DNA from: Pseudomonadota bacterium
Lineage (GTDB): Bacteria > Pseudomonadota > Alphaproteobacteria > Rhizobiales > Aestuariivirgaceae
Length of the DNA stretch: 9,961 bases
Assembly: GCA_016522385.1 (NCBI GenBank)
Contig: JAEKFU010000071.1
Span: 1 to 9,961, forward strand
Direction: 5' to 3'
Positions 1-6,797 of this stretch are shown here, piece by piece. How positions within the stretch are numbered: position 1 is the stretch's first letter; every line of letters starts with the position of its first letter. Both the position numbers and the translations under genes were made by a program. The notes under the pieces were generated by a model, which was not told the origin of the DNA, did not search any database, and saw only the letters and a program-made list of their open reading frames with translations.

Positions 1-1
1 G

Positions 2-1384
2 CAAGAAACCGGTATCGACTTTCGCGATGATCCCGAGGCTCTGCAAATCTGGAAGGATGCTGGCGCTGACGTGAAAGGCGAACGGGTGCGCCTGCCCAAA
101 GGCATGGCTCGCGAATTGATCAAGAGCGCGCCAAGCGTTTTTACCCAACATGCCCGGAATCCGGAACGCTCGGTGCAGATTGGCGGAGACGCAACGGTCT
201 TTGTTCCCGTTTACGGGCCGCCCTTTGTGCGCGATCTCGACGATGGCCGACGCTACGCCACGATCGAAGACTTCCGCAACTTCGTCAAACTAGCCTACAC
301 GGCACCATCCATACACCACTCGGGCGGTACGGTTTGCGAACCTGTCGACATTCCAGTCGCCAAGCGGCATTTGGACATGGTCTACAGCCACATCCGCTAT
401 TCCGACAAACCCTTCATGGGCTCGGTCACTGCGCCGGAGCGCGCAGAAGACTCTGTTGCCATGGCAAAGATGGTGTTCGGCGATGAATTTGTTGATCAGA
501 ATTGTGTCCTGATCAGCCTGATCAATGCCAATTCGCCAATGGTCTTCGACGACACGATGGTCGGCGCGCTAAAGGTGTATGCCCGCGCCGGACAAGCAAC
601 TGTGATCTCGCCGTTCATCCTCGCTGGCGCTATGTCGCCGGTCACAATTGTCGGAACGTTGACGCAGATCCTTGCCGAAGCGTCCATCGGTATGGCCTTT
701 GCACAATTGTGCAGACCAGGCGCACCGGTGGTTTTTGGAACCTTCGCCAGCTCGATGTCGATGCAGTCCGGTGCGCCGACATTCGGCACACCCGAACCGG
801 CACACGTCTTGTTCGGTGCAGCCCAGCTGGCCAGACGTCTTGGCGTTCCCTTCCGCTCTGGCGGCTCTTTGTGCGGCTCCAAACTGCCTGATGCACAGGC
901 GGCACATGAGAGTTCGAACACCATAATGCCGACGCTATTGGCCGGCGTGAACTTCGCGCTGCACTCGGCAGGCTGGTTGGAGGGCGGCCTCGTCTCATCC
1001 TATGAGAAATTTATCATCGATGCCGATCAGCTCGGTGTCATGCAAGCGTTTGCCGGTGGTATCGATCTCTCAGAGAATAGCCAGGCGATGGATGCAATTG
1101 CGGAGATCGGTGACAAGCCTCCAGAAGAGGGGCGGCACTTCCTCGGAACCGACCACACCCAGGCCAACTTCGAGACCGCCTTTTATCGCTCGCAGGTGGC
1201 CGACAACAATTCCTTTGAACAGTGGCAGGCAGAAGGTGAACTCGACGCTGCCGGCCGCGCAAACAATATCTGGAAACGTCAGCTGCAGGAGTATCAGGCG
1301 CCGCCACTCGATCCCTCTATTGACGAGGCGCTCGAGGCATTCATCGCCGAGCGCAAGGAGGTGCTGCCCGATGGTGTTGCCTAG
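2..1384 (+). CDS. MttB-family (trimethylamine/betaine) methyltransferase, 5' end missing
   Basis: This is the C-terminal 460 residues of a COG5598/MttB-type protein. The frame is open from the window edge; it enters with ETGIDFRDDPEAL, typical of the family's N-terminal region, and the GTG at 71 is just an internal valine. Roughly 40-60 residues should lie upstream, judged from the usual family length near 500. Family members transfer a methyl group from trimethylamine or quaternary amines such as glycine betaine or proline betaine to a cytoplasmic corrinoid protein. There is no internal TAG, so this is a non-pyrrolysine homologue, which in characterised cases act on betaines rather than trimethylamine. 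It ends in tandem stops (TAG then TGA at 1382-1387), which argues against readthrough. The RidA gene follows 63 bp downstream on the same strand, so an operon is likely. No corrinoid protein is visible nearby. Family is clear; the substrate is unknown. Confidence 0.93.
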   Translation, partial: QETGIDFRDDPEALQIWKDAGADVKGERVRLPKGMARELIKSAPSVFTQHARNPERSVQIGGDATVFVPVYGPPFVRDLDDGRRYATIEDFRNFVKLAYTAPSIHHSGGTVCEPVDIPVAKRHLDMVYSHIRYSDKPFMGSVTAPERAEDSVAMAKMVFGDEFVDQNCVLISLINANSPMVFDDTMVGALKVYARAGQATVISPFILAGAMSPVTIVGTLTQILAEASIGMAFAQLCRPGAPVVFGTFASSMSMQSGAPTFGTPEPAHVLFGAAQLARRLGVPFRSGGSLCGSKLPDAQAAHESSNTIMPTLLAGVNFALHSAGWLEGGLVSSYEKFIIDADQLGVMQAFAGGIDLSENSQAMDAIAEIGDKPPEEGRHFLGTDHTQANFETAFYRSQVADNNSFEQWQAEGELDAAGRANNIWKRQLQEYQAPPLDPSIDEALEAFIAERKEVLPDGVA

Positions 1385-1447
1385 TGACTGACTTGAATCA
1401 CATAGATTACAGTAAGCCATAACCCATTCCAAAAAAGAAAAAACGGG

Positions 1448-2677
1448 ATGTTGCCCCGACAGTACATCAGCCCCGCGGATCACTGGGTCGCCGACCCGGG
1501 CCTACCCTATTGCCAGGTAGTACGATGCGGCGAAATGGCATTCGTGACAGGGCAGGTCGCTCTCGGTCAGGATATGAATCTCAGTTGCAAGGACGACATC
1601 AACGGCCAGGCCGCCGCGACAGTCAACTCTCTTGTGAACGTGCTTGAGGCCGGCGGTTTGGATTTGTCCGATCTGGTCAAACTGACGGTATTCTATGTTA
1701 ATGATGGCTCATTCAACGAAGACGAACTTTGCGCTCACTTAGCTGCCTGCATCGGCCCGCTCGCCGGGCCGGGCCCAGCTATCACGATTGTACCGCTCGA
1801 GGCGTTAGCGTTACCGGATTGGCTGATCGAGATCGAAGCCATCGCGATGCGCGGTCAAAATGGCCAAAGATTGTCCCGCACGACCGCCTGGAACGCCTTG
1901 TTACATCACTTGCCGGCACCGTTCTCGCAAGCTCTTCGCGTCGGTCAGATGATCTTCACCAGCGGCATCACCGTTCGCACCGCTGAGGGCGATGTCCCCT
2001 CCGCAGGCGTCATTGCAGGCCAGAGCGGTGTCGTGCTGTCTCAAGTCGATGCCCTGCTGTGCCAGCTCGGCGCCGACCTTCAGGATGTCGTGAAAACAAA
2101 TGTCTTCAACGCCGAGCCCGGCACTGCGGAAGACTGGTCGGGGCCAGCCTTAATCCGCGCTGGCTTTTATCGCGAACCGGGGCCGGCGGCGACCGGCATA
2201 TCGTTACCGAGACTGTGGCCTAAGGGCGTCATGGTCAAAAATGATGTCATCGCCATGCGCGATATTGATGGCGCGCGCCTGCCACGCGTCCATGTCTGGC
2301 CGGATGGTCACTGGGATTGGCCGGTTCATCTGCCTTACCGCCACGGGGTGCGCTGCGGCGATATGGTTTTTCTCGGTGACCAAGTTCCATTGGCGCACGA
2401 CGCGAGCGTCAAACATATTGGCGACCAGGTGGGGCAGACAAATATGGCAATGGATTATATTGGCCGCGTTTTGGGTGAACTTGGGCTCGGTTTTGACCAT
2501 GTGGTCAAAATGAACACGTTCTATGCCGGGAGCGCCGATGAAGAAACTTGGAGACGAAATCTCCTGGCCCGCTTCAGCCACTACAGGCCACCGGGCCCGG
2601 CGACAACTGGTGTACCGGTGCCCTGGCTGGCCTATAAAGACATGGGCATCGAGATTGACGTGATTGCCATGGTCTGA
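1448..2677 (+). CDS. Triple-domain RidA/YjgF-family protein
   Basis: Three RidA-like domains occur in tandem within 409 residues, at about 1-137, 138-272 and 273-409. Each repeats the family pattern: a 'G..VF.TGQ/SG/GDQ' strand near the start, a '[LV]VK.. VF/TFY' segment (about 77-83, 214-220, 352-359), a 'GPGPA'-like turn and a closing 'IE.IAM' strand. RidA proteins normally have about 130 residues and trimerise; here one chain carries all three units, so it may form an intramolecular trimer. Archetypal RidA hydrolyses reactive enamines/imines using Arg105 (E. coli numbering). By alignment of the PAR motif that position is Ile112, Ala248 and Thr386 in the three domains, so none retains the arginine. 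The position equivalent to Glu120 is Glu128, Lys264 and Glu402. This resembles Rid subfamilies outside the deaminase group, so the activity is uncertain. The start has an A-rich leader (AAAAAAGAAAAAACGGG) rather than a classical ribosome site. It lies between the MttB-family and amidase genes. Confidence 0.93.
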   Translation: MLPRQYISPADHWVADPGLPYCQVVRCGEMAFVTGQVALGQDMNLSCKDDINGQAAATVNSLVNVLEAGGLDLSDLVKLTVFYVNDGSFNEDELCAHLAACIGPLAGPGPAITIVPLEALALPDWLIEIEAIAMRGQNGQRLSRTTAWNALLHHLPAPFSQALRVGQMIFTSGITVRTAEGDVPSAGVIAGQSGVVLSQVDALLCQLGADLQDVVKTNVFNAEPGTAEDWSGPALIRAGFYREPGPAATGISLPRLWPKGVMVKNDVIAMRDIDGARLPRVHVWPDGHWDWPVHLPYRHGVRCGDMVFLGDQVPLAHDASVKHIGDQVGQTNMAMDYIGRVLGELGLGFDHVVKMNTFYAGSADEETWRRNLLARFSHYRPPGPATTGVPVPWLAYKDMGIEIDVIAMV

Positions 2678-2681
2678 CTAG

Positions 2682-2704
2682 AGCCTGTTGAAATTCAGGT
2701 TGTG
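2682..2704 (+). repeat. Left terminal inverted repeat of the MITE
   Basis: This 23-base end pairs with the complement of the right end at 2807-2829. The core CTGTTGAAATTCAGGTT is identical in both arms over 17 bases, with substitutions at the outermost and inner positions. The repeat starts directly after the CTAG copy that follows the RidA stop codon. Confidence 0.85.
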
Positions 2705-2712
2705 ACGCTGGT

Positions 2713-2718
2713 TTGACA
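2713..2718 (+). promoter_or_regulatory. TTGACA box inside the MITE, possible outward -35
   Basis: A perfect TTGACA hexamer points towards the amidase gene. About 17 bases downstream there is no good TATAAT match (the sequence is GGGGTG), so this is only half a promoter. It could be a relic of a parent transposase promoter, since a strong ribosome-site-like stretch and an ATG follow it. Weak call. Confidence 0.2.
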
Positions 2719-2755
2719 GGATTGGTTCAGGTTTAGGGGTGTGAGGAGGAAGGAC

Positions 2756-2833
2756 ATGCTGGCATATTCGACGATGAACACCCCTGAAAATGGGTCACGC
2801 CAGGACCATAACCTGAATTTCAACAGACCCTAG
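2756..2833 (+). CDS. 25-codon ORF in the MITE, possible truncated transposase start
   Basis: The ORF begins with ATG after a strong purine-rich stretch (GAGGAGGAAGG at 2743-2753) and encodes MLAYSTMNTPENGSRQDHNL followed by NFNRP. Its last codons run through the right inverted repeat and the TAG stop lies within the CTAG target duplication. A good ribosome site in front of such a short frame suggests that the parent element's transposase start was kept when the middle of the element was deleted. I do not recognise the peptide. Translation is uncertain. Confidence 0.25.
   Translation: MLAYSTMNTPENGSRQDHNLNFNRP
2807..2829 (-). repeat. Right terminal inverted repeat of the MITE
   Basis: This is the mirror of the left repeat and is followed at once by the second CTAG copy. 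It ends 14 bases before the amidase start codon, so any outward transcription from the element would run straight into the amidase gene. Confidence 0.85.
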
Positions 2834-2843
2834 TCAGTGTTAC

Positions 2844-4307
2844 ATGCCGAAAGAACTCAATCTGCCCTTCCGTTCAGCCGTCCAGCTCGCCGCAATGCTG
2901 CGCAAAAAACAGATTTCAGCAGTTGAATTGCTCGAGTTCTATCTAGTCCGGGTCGCCAAGCACAATCCGGCGCTTAATGCGATCATCGTAAGTGACGTCG
3001 AACGTGCCGGCGAGGCCGCACGATCAGCTGACAGGCGGCTCGCCAAAGGCGAGACCATGGGTCCGCTGCACGGCATCCCGATGACGATTAAGGAATCTTT
3101 CAACTGGACCGGTACCCCAACCACCTGGGGTGTCCCGAAATACAAAGACAACATGGCGACCAGCGATGCCTGCGCAGTTGAGCGCTTGCAGGCAGCGGGT
3201 GCCATCATATTCGGCAAGACTAACGTGCCTTACCTTTTGTCTGACTGGCAGAGTTTCAATGAAATCTACGGCACGACCAACAACCCCTGGGACCTGGCGC
3301 GTTCACCGGGCGGTTCCTCGGGCGGCTCTGCCGCCGCCCTGGCTGCCGGCATGACTGGCCTTGAGTTGGGCTCGGACATTGGCTCGTCGATCCGAAATCC
3401 GGCGCACTATTGCGGCGTCTATGGGCATAAACCGACCTTCCGTCTGGTTCCCTATACCGGTCACGCCTTGCCCGGAATTGTCGTTGAGTCCGACATTACC
3501 GTGGCCGGCCCATTGGCCCGTAGCGCCCAGGACCTCAGGCTCGCGATGACATTGCTGGCCGGCCCACACGGTCCGGCGGCCCGCGGAACGACCTTCAGGT
3601 TAGCCAAGCCACGCGCCCGCAAGCTGAAAGATTTTCGCGTCGCAGTGATGCTTAGCGATGAGGTAGCCGAGGTCGACGACAGCGTGCAGGATCTTATCGC
3701 CCGGCTAGCCGAGTTCTTGTCGCCGCGTGTTAAAGCCCTGTCGATGACGGCAAGGCCAGGCTTTGCAACCCGTCAAGCGAACGACATCTACCTGACACTG
3801 TTACGCGCCGCGACCAGCAGGTCACAGACCGATGAGGTATTTCAGGAGAACTTAGCGAAAGTCGGCGCAATCGCCCCTGACGATCACAGCTACTACGCAA
3901 ATATGCTGCGCGGCTTCACATTGGCGCACCGTGACTGGCTTACTCTCGATAACCGCCGCCACCAGATGCGCCAGATTTGGGAAACGTTCTTCAACGACTA
4001 TGATGTGTTTTTGTGCCCGGTCGCGTCATCCGCCGCGTTTCCACACGACCAGGCCGGTGAGCGTCATGAACGCACGATCACGGTCAACGGCAAATCCGTA
4101 CCGGTCACCGACCAATTGTTCTGGGCCGGCTATTCAGGTTGCTTTTACCTGCCCGCGACATCTGCGCCAATCGGGTTGACAACGCAAGGCCTGCCGGTTG
4201 GCGTCCAGATTATCACGGCTCACAAGTGCGATCTGACCTCGATCGCCTTTGCCCACGCGCTGGAGCGAGAATATTACAGCTTTGTCCCGCCGCCGGGCTA
4301 CGAGTAG
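2844..4307 (+). CDS. Amidase-signature family amidohydrolase
   Basis: This 487-residue protein belongs to the amidase signature family, cytoplasmic hydrolases of carboxamides with a Ser-cisSer-Lys triad. The triad is visible: Lys83 in PMTIKESFN, Ser158 in the glycine/serine loop PGGSSGGSAAALAAG, and nucleophile Ser182 in GSDIGSSIRNPA. Spacings of 75 and 24 residues match those I recall for fatty acid amide hydrolase (142/217/241). The usual GGSIR around the nucleophile is GSSIR here. The C-terminal GLPVGVQI motif (about 451-458) and length are normal. No signal peptide is seen. The start ATG lacks an obvious ribosome site. A MITE lies immediately upstream, and before its insertion the gene probably sat 14 bp behind the RidA gene. 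The substrate cannot be read from sequence; family relatives act on aryl, fatty, cyclic or peptide amides. The stop is 5 bp from the convergent CoA-transferase stop. Confidence 0.95.
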   Translation: MPKELNLPFRSAVQLAAMLRKKQISAVELLEFYLVRVAKHNPALNAIIVSDVERAGEAARSADRRLAKGETMGPLHGIPMTIKESFNWTGTPTTWGVPKYKDNMATSDACAVERLQAAGAIIFGKTNVPYLLSDWQSFNEIYGTTNNPWDLARSPGGSSGGSAAALAAGMTGLELGSDIGSSIRNPAHYCGVYGHKPTFRLVPYTGHALPGIVVESDITVAGPLARSAQDLRLAMTLLAGPHGPAARGTTFRLAKPRARKLKDFRVAVMLSDEVAEVDDSVQDLIARLAEFLSPRVKALSMTARPGFATRQANDIYLTLLRAATSRSQTDEVFQENLAKVGAIAPDDHSYYANMLRGFTLAHRDWLTLDNRRHQMRQIWETFFNDYDVFLCPVASSAAFPHDQAGERHERTITVNGKSVPVTDQLFWAGYSGCFYLPATSAPIGLTTQGLPVGVQIITAHKCDLTSIAFAHALEREYYSFVPPPGYE

Positions 4308-4312
4308 GCTTT

Positions 4313-5539
4313 TTAGCCGACCGCGCCGATCTCCCGCAAAGCGTCGATCTCTTCTGCATCTAGTTCGAGAATCTCGGCCAAGACTTCGCTGGTACCCTCA
4401 CCAAGGGCCGGGGCAGGGCGGTCATATTGGATCGGCGTTTCCGAATACCGGATCGGGTTGCCAACGCCCGGCGTCTCAACACCATCGTCTCTGTGCATGG
4501 ATAGCCGCAACCCTCTGGCCTGAACTTGGGCATCGGCAAATACTTGGTCGATCGTGTTGATAGGTCCGCATGGTACGGCGGCATCCTCAAGAATTTCGAT
4601 CCATTTCGCCGTGGTCTTGGATTTCACGGCATCGCTCAGAAGCGGGATCAATTCGTCACGGTGGTTCACCCGGTCCCGGTTGTTTGCGTACCGCTCATCC
4701 TTGCCGAGATCGGCAAGTCCCGCCAGATTACAGAACGTCCTGAACTGCCGGTCATTTCCCACTGCAATTATGATGTGGCCGTCCGCTGTCGCAAACGTCT
4801 GGTAGGGAACGATATTGGGGTGGGCATTGCCGAGCCGGGCCGGCACTGCGCCGCTGACCATATAGTTCAGTGCCTGATTGCCGAGTACGGCCACCTGACT
4901 GTCAAGCAACGCCATGTCGATATGCTGGCCCTTACCGGTCTTGTCGCGATGGTAGAGAGCACCCAGGATGCCGATCACGGAATAGAGCCCGGTAAAGATA
5001 TCAGCAAAAGCCATGCCGGACTTCATCGGTTCTGCGCCTGGCGTTCCGTCCGGTTGGCCGGTGATCGACATGATGCCGCCCATGCCTTGGATCATAAAGT
5101 CATAGCCGGCCCTGGCGGCATAGGGACCATTTTGGCCGAATCCGGTAATCGAGCAGTAAATGAGCCTCGGATTATCTTGTCTTAGTCTGGCATGATCGAG
5201 CCCGTACTTCATCAGGCCGCCAGCTTTGAAATTTTCAATCAAGATATCCGACTTAGCGGCCAATTGGCGGATCAGCTTCTGGCCCTCCGGCTTCGATATA
5301 TCGACTTCCACTGAGCGCTTGCCGCGGTTTGTCGACAAAAAATATGCGGCATCGCCTTGTGACCCATCGGGATGGACAATGAATGGCGGGCCCCAGCTGC
5401 GCGTATCATCGCCGGTGCCGGGTCTTTCGATCTTGATCACATCGGCGCCAAGATCAGCCAATGTCTGACTTGCCCACGGGCCGGCGAGAATTCGCGAAAG
5501 GTCGAGGACCCTTATGTTGGCAAGCGGACTGGTCATCAT
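4313..5539 (-). CDS. Family III CoA-transferase (CaiB/BaiF type)
   Basis: This protein transfers CoA between acyl-CoA and carboxylic acids in the cytoplasm, as formyl-CoA, carnitine-CoA or succinyl-CoA:acid transferases do. The N-terminus PLANIRVLDLSRILAGPWA and the following LGADVIKIERPG.GDDTR are diagnostic of the family. The candidate catalytic aspartate lies in SGMAFADIFTGLY, Asp180 counted from the chosen start (equivalent to Asp169 of formyl-CoA transferase). The length of 408 residues is typical. I start at the ATG whose first base is 5539, because GGGAG lies 5 bases upstream on the coding strand; an ATG one codon later (5536) has 8-base spacing and is equally possible. A TTG at 5551 is open in frame but overlaps that ribosome site. 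The gene is convergent with the amidase and divergent from the SABATH gene. The acid substrate is unknown. Confidence 0.95.
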   Translation of the reverse strand: MMTSPLANIRVLDLSRILAGPWASQTLADLGADVIKIERPGTGDDTRSWGPPFIVHPDGSQGDAAYFLSTNRGKRSVEVDISKPEGQKLIRQLAAKSDILIENFKAGGLMKYGLDHARLRQDNPRLIYCSITGFGQNGPYAARAGYDFMIQGMGGIMSITGQPDGTPGAEPMKSGMAFADIFTGLYSVIGILGALYHRDKTGKGQHIDMALLDSQVAVLGNQALNYMVSGAVPARLGNAHPNIVPYQTFATADGHIIIAVGNDRQFRTFCNLAGLADLGKDERYANNRDRVNHRDELIPLLSDAVKSKTTAKWIEILEDAAVPCGPINTIDQVFADAQVQARGLRLSMHRDDGVETPGVGNPIRYSETPIQYDRPAPALGEGTSEVLAEILELDAEEIDALREIGAVG

Positions 5540-5543
5540 AACG

Positions 5544-5548
5544 TCTCC
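5544..5548 (-). promoter_or_regulatory. Ribosome binding site of the CoA-transferase
   Basis: GGGAG on the minus strand lies 5 and 8 bases before two successive ATG codons (5539 and 5536). It argues against the more upstream TTG start at 5551, whose following codons contain this site. Confidence 0.6.
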
Positions 5549-5676
5549 CAAAGCAAAAAGATGAAGGCGGTTTCTAACCCGGTGTGCAGGCTACGGGCAA
5601 TTGACAAAGTTCTGGTTTGACCCGGCTTGGGCTTTCCGCTTCATTGCGTTTGGAAGATGTGATCAGGCGAGCAATC

Positions 5677-5684
5677 GGGGGAGG
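5677..5684 (+). promoter_or_regulatory. Ribosome binding site of the SABATH gene
   Basis: GGGGGAGG lies three bases before the ATG at 5688. The spacing is short but the purine match is strong, and it fixes this ATG as start over an in-frame TTG 29 codons upstream. Confidence 0.6.
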
Positions 5685-5687
5685 TTA

Positions 5688-6797
5688 ATGGCGCAAAAGA
5701 CAACGGCCGGTTTCATGGCCATGAAAGGTTCCGGGTATTATTCCAAGGCGACCATTGGCGCCAAGCACGTCATGGACAATGCCAGCGGCATGGTGATTGA
5801 TGCCGTCGATCGCATGCGCTTGGTCGACGACGGTTCGACCTTTCGGGCAAGCGACATGGGCTCGGCCGACGGCGGTACATCGGTTGATCTGTGGCGCAAG
5901 GTGTTGTCTCACGTGCGCCACAAGGTGCCGTCGCGGCCTATCGAGATGATTTATACGGATTTGCCGCGTAATGACTTCAGTCAGGTCTTCCAGATGATCC
6001 ACGGCCTGACCGACATCAAGAGCTATTATGACGAGATCGACGATCTCTATGTATTTGCCTCTGGGACTTCGTTCCATCAGCCGATCCTGCCGCCGGAGAC
6101 ATTGGATCTCGGGTTTTCGGCAACCGCCTCGCATTATGTTTCCAGAACGCCCTGCAACATAACCAACCATGTGCACATGGTTGGCGCGAATGGAGACGAA
6201 AGAGCCGCCTTCACCGCGCAGGGTGCCAGGGACTGGGAGTCCATGCTGCTGTGGCGCGCCCGCGAACTGGTGCCCGGCGGCCGGCTGTGTCTGTTCAACT
6301 TCGGTATTGATGAAGAAGGTCGTTATCTCGGCAACACTGGCGGTGTGTCAATGTTTGATACCTTTAACGAGTTGTGGGCCGGATTGGCCGAAGACGGGAT
6401 CATCACGCGCGAGGAATATCTCATTACCAACTTTCCGCAGCACTACCGCACGGTCGACGAATTCACAGCGCCGCTTAACGATACGTCGAGCCCCGTTTAC
6501 CAGGCTGGTTTGCGACTTGAACGGGTAGAGACCCGCGTCGTGCGTTGCCCGTTTGAGCGCGATTTCGCCGACAGCCACAAAGATCCGAAGCGCTTCGCAG
6601 AGGAATATCTGCCGACATTGCGATCCTGGTCGGAGGCAACTTTCATGGGCGGCCTGTCAGCGGACAGGCAACCGGAAGAGAAGATGCAAATCATCGATAC
6701 GTTTTATGGCCGCTACCAGGCGCGCGTCGCTGCCGAGCCTGCTGGTCATGCCATGGATTATGTGCATTGCTATCTGATTGCCAGCAAAGAGAGATGA
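5688..6797 (+). CDS. SABATH-family (salicylate/jasmonate-type) SAM-dependent methyltransferase
   Basis: This 369-residue protein matches the plant-type SABATH carboxyl methyltransferases (PF03492), which make methyl esters or N-methyl groups on small acids using SAM. Segments appear in family order: MKGSGYYSKAT (12-22) for the N-terminal 'MNGG.G..SYA.NS' motif; SDMGSADGGTS (55-65) for SAM motif I 'ADLGCSSGPNT'; TDLPRNDF (90-97) for 'NDLPGNDFN'; ASGTSFHQPILPP (124-136) for 'VPGSFYGRLFP'; ATASHYVSRTP (145-155) for 'SSYSLHWLSQVP'; and ELVPGGRLCLFNFG (193-206). His149 matches the substrate-contacting His of salicylate methyltransferase, while the neighbouring Trp is Tyr150. The N-terminal Gln that helps hold SAM and the carboxylate in plants is not evident. 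Length is normal. The stop overlaps the next gene's ATG (ATGA). Substrate unknown; an aliphatic or aromatic acid is a guess. Confidence 0.85.
   Translation: MAQKTTAGFMAMKGSGYYSKATIGAKHVMDNASGMVIDAVDRMRLVDDGSTFRASDMGSADGGTSVDLWRKVLSHVRHKVPSRPIEMIYTDLPRNDFSQVFQMIHGLTDIKSYYDEIDDLYVFASGTSFHQPILPPETLDLGFSATASHYVSRTPCNITNHVHMVGANGDERAAFTAQGARDWESMLLWRARELVPGGRLCLFNFGIDEEGRYLGNTGGVSMFDTFNELWAGLAEDGIITREEYLITNFPQHYRTVDEFTAPLNDTSSPVYQAGLRLERVETRVVRCPFERDFADSHKDPKRFAEEYLPTLRSWSEATFMGGLSADRQPEEKMQIIDTFYGRYQARVAAEPAGHAMDYVHCYLIASKER

Larger units (their letters stand above)
2678..2833. mobile_element. MITE-like element (148 bp) with CTAG target duplication
   Basis: The element body spans 2682-2829. Its ends are inverted repeats: the left end AGCCTGTTGAAATTCAGGTT and the complement of the right end GGTCTGTTGAAATTCAGGTT differ at two positions. 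Each end is flanked by CTAG (2678-2681 and 2830-2833), and the flanks extend to CTGACTAG on one side and CTAGTCAG on the other, so the empty site would have been the 12-bp palindrome CTGACTAGTCAG. Short length, terminal repeats and target duplication are typical of a non-autonomous element or an internally deleted insertion sequence; the CTAG target and repeats suggest IS5-family relatives, but this is inference. It holds no transposase. Excision in silico would leave only 14 bp between the RidA stop and the amidase ATG. Confidence 0.85.
5540..5687. promoter_or_regulatory. Divergent intergenic region with weak promoter candidates
   Basis: This 148-bp region separates the CoA-transferase from the SABATH methyltransferase, so promoters for both directions should lie here. 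On the + strand a perfect TTGACA occurs at 5601-5606 and a TTGACC at 5617-5622, but neither has a recognisable TATAAT at 16-18 bases. No clear operator palindrome was found. A frame open from a TTG at 5601 into the SABATH gene is not taken as coding because the ATG at 5688 has a better ribosome site. Confidence 0.35.

Noticed and set aside
1382..1387. TAG at the end of the MttB-family gene as a possible pyrrolysine codon
   Set aside because: It is followed directly by TGA, lies at the normal C-terminus and not about two thirds along the protein as in pyrrolysine MttB, and no internal TAG exists.
1385..1447. Possible promoter between the MttB-family and RidA genes
   Set aside because: The 63-bp gap is AT-rich but has no pair of hexamers at proper spacing; operon read-through is the simpler view.
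496..1483. Several long overlapping frames on both strands within the MttB-family gene
   Set aside because: They are antisense or out-of-frame shadows of a GC-rich gene, rich in Arg, Pro, Cys and Ser, with no ribosome sites or recognisable domains.
4307..4318. GGCT-TTTT-AGCC hairpin between the convergent amidase and CoA-transferase
   Set aside because: A 4-bp stem with no downstream T-run is too weak to call a terminator, and it overlaps the end of the CoA-transferase gene.
4526..5185. A 219-codon + strand frame antisense to the CoA-transferase
   Set aside because: The opposite strand holds a clear CaiB-family gene over its whole length; this frame has no recognisable motif and is explained by codon bias.
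5601..5687. 29-codon N-terminal extension of the SABATH protein from a TTG
   Set aside because: The extension does not resemble the family N-terminus, and a strong ribosome site precedes the ATG at 5688.
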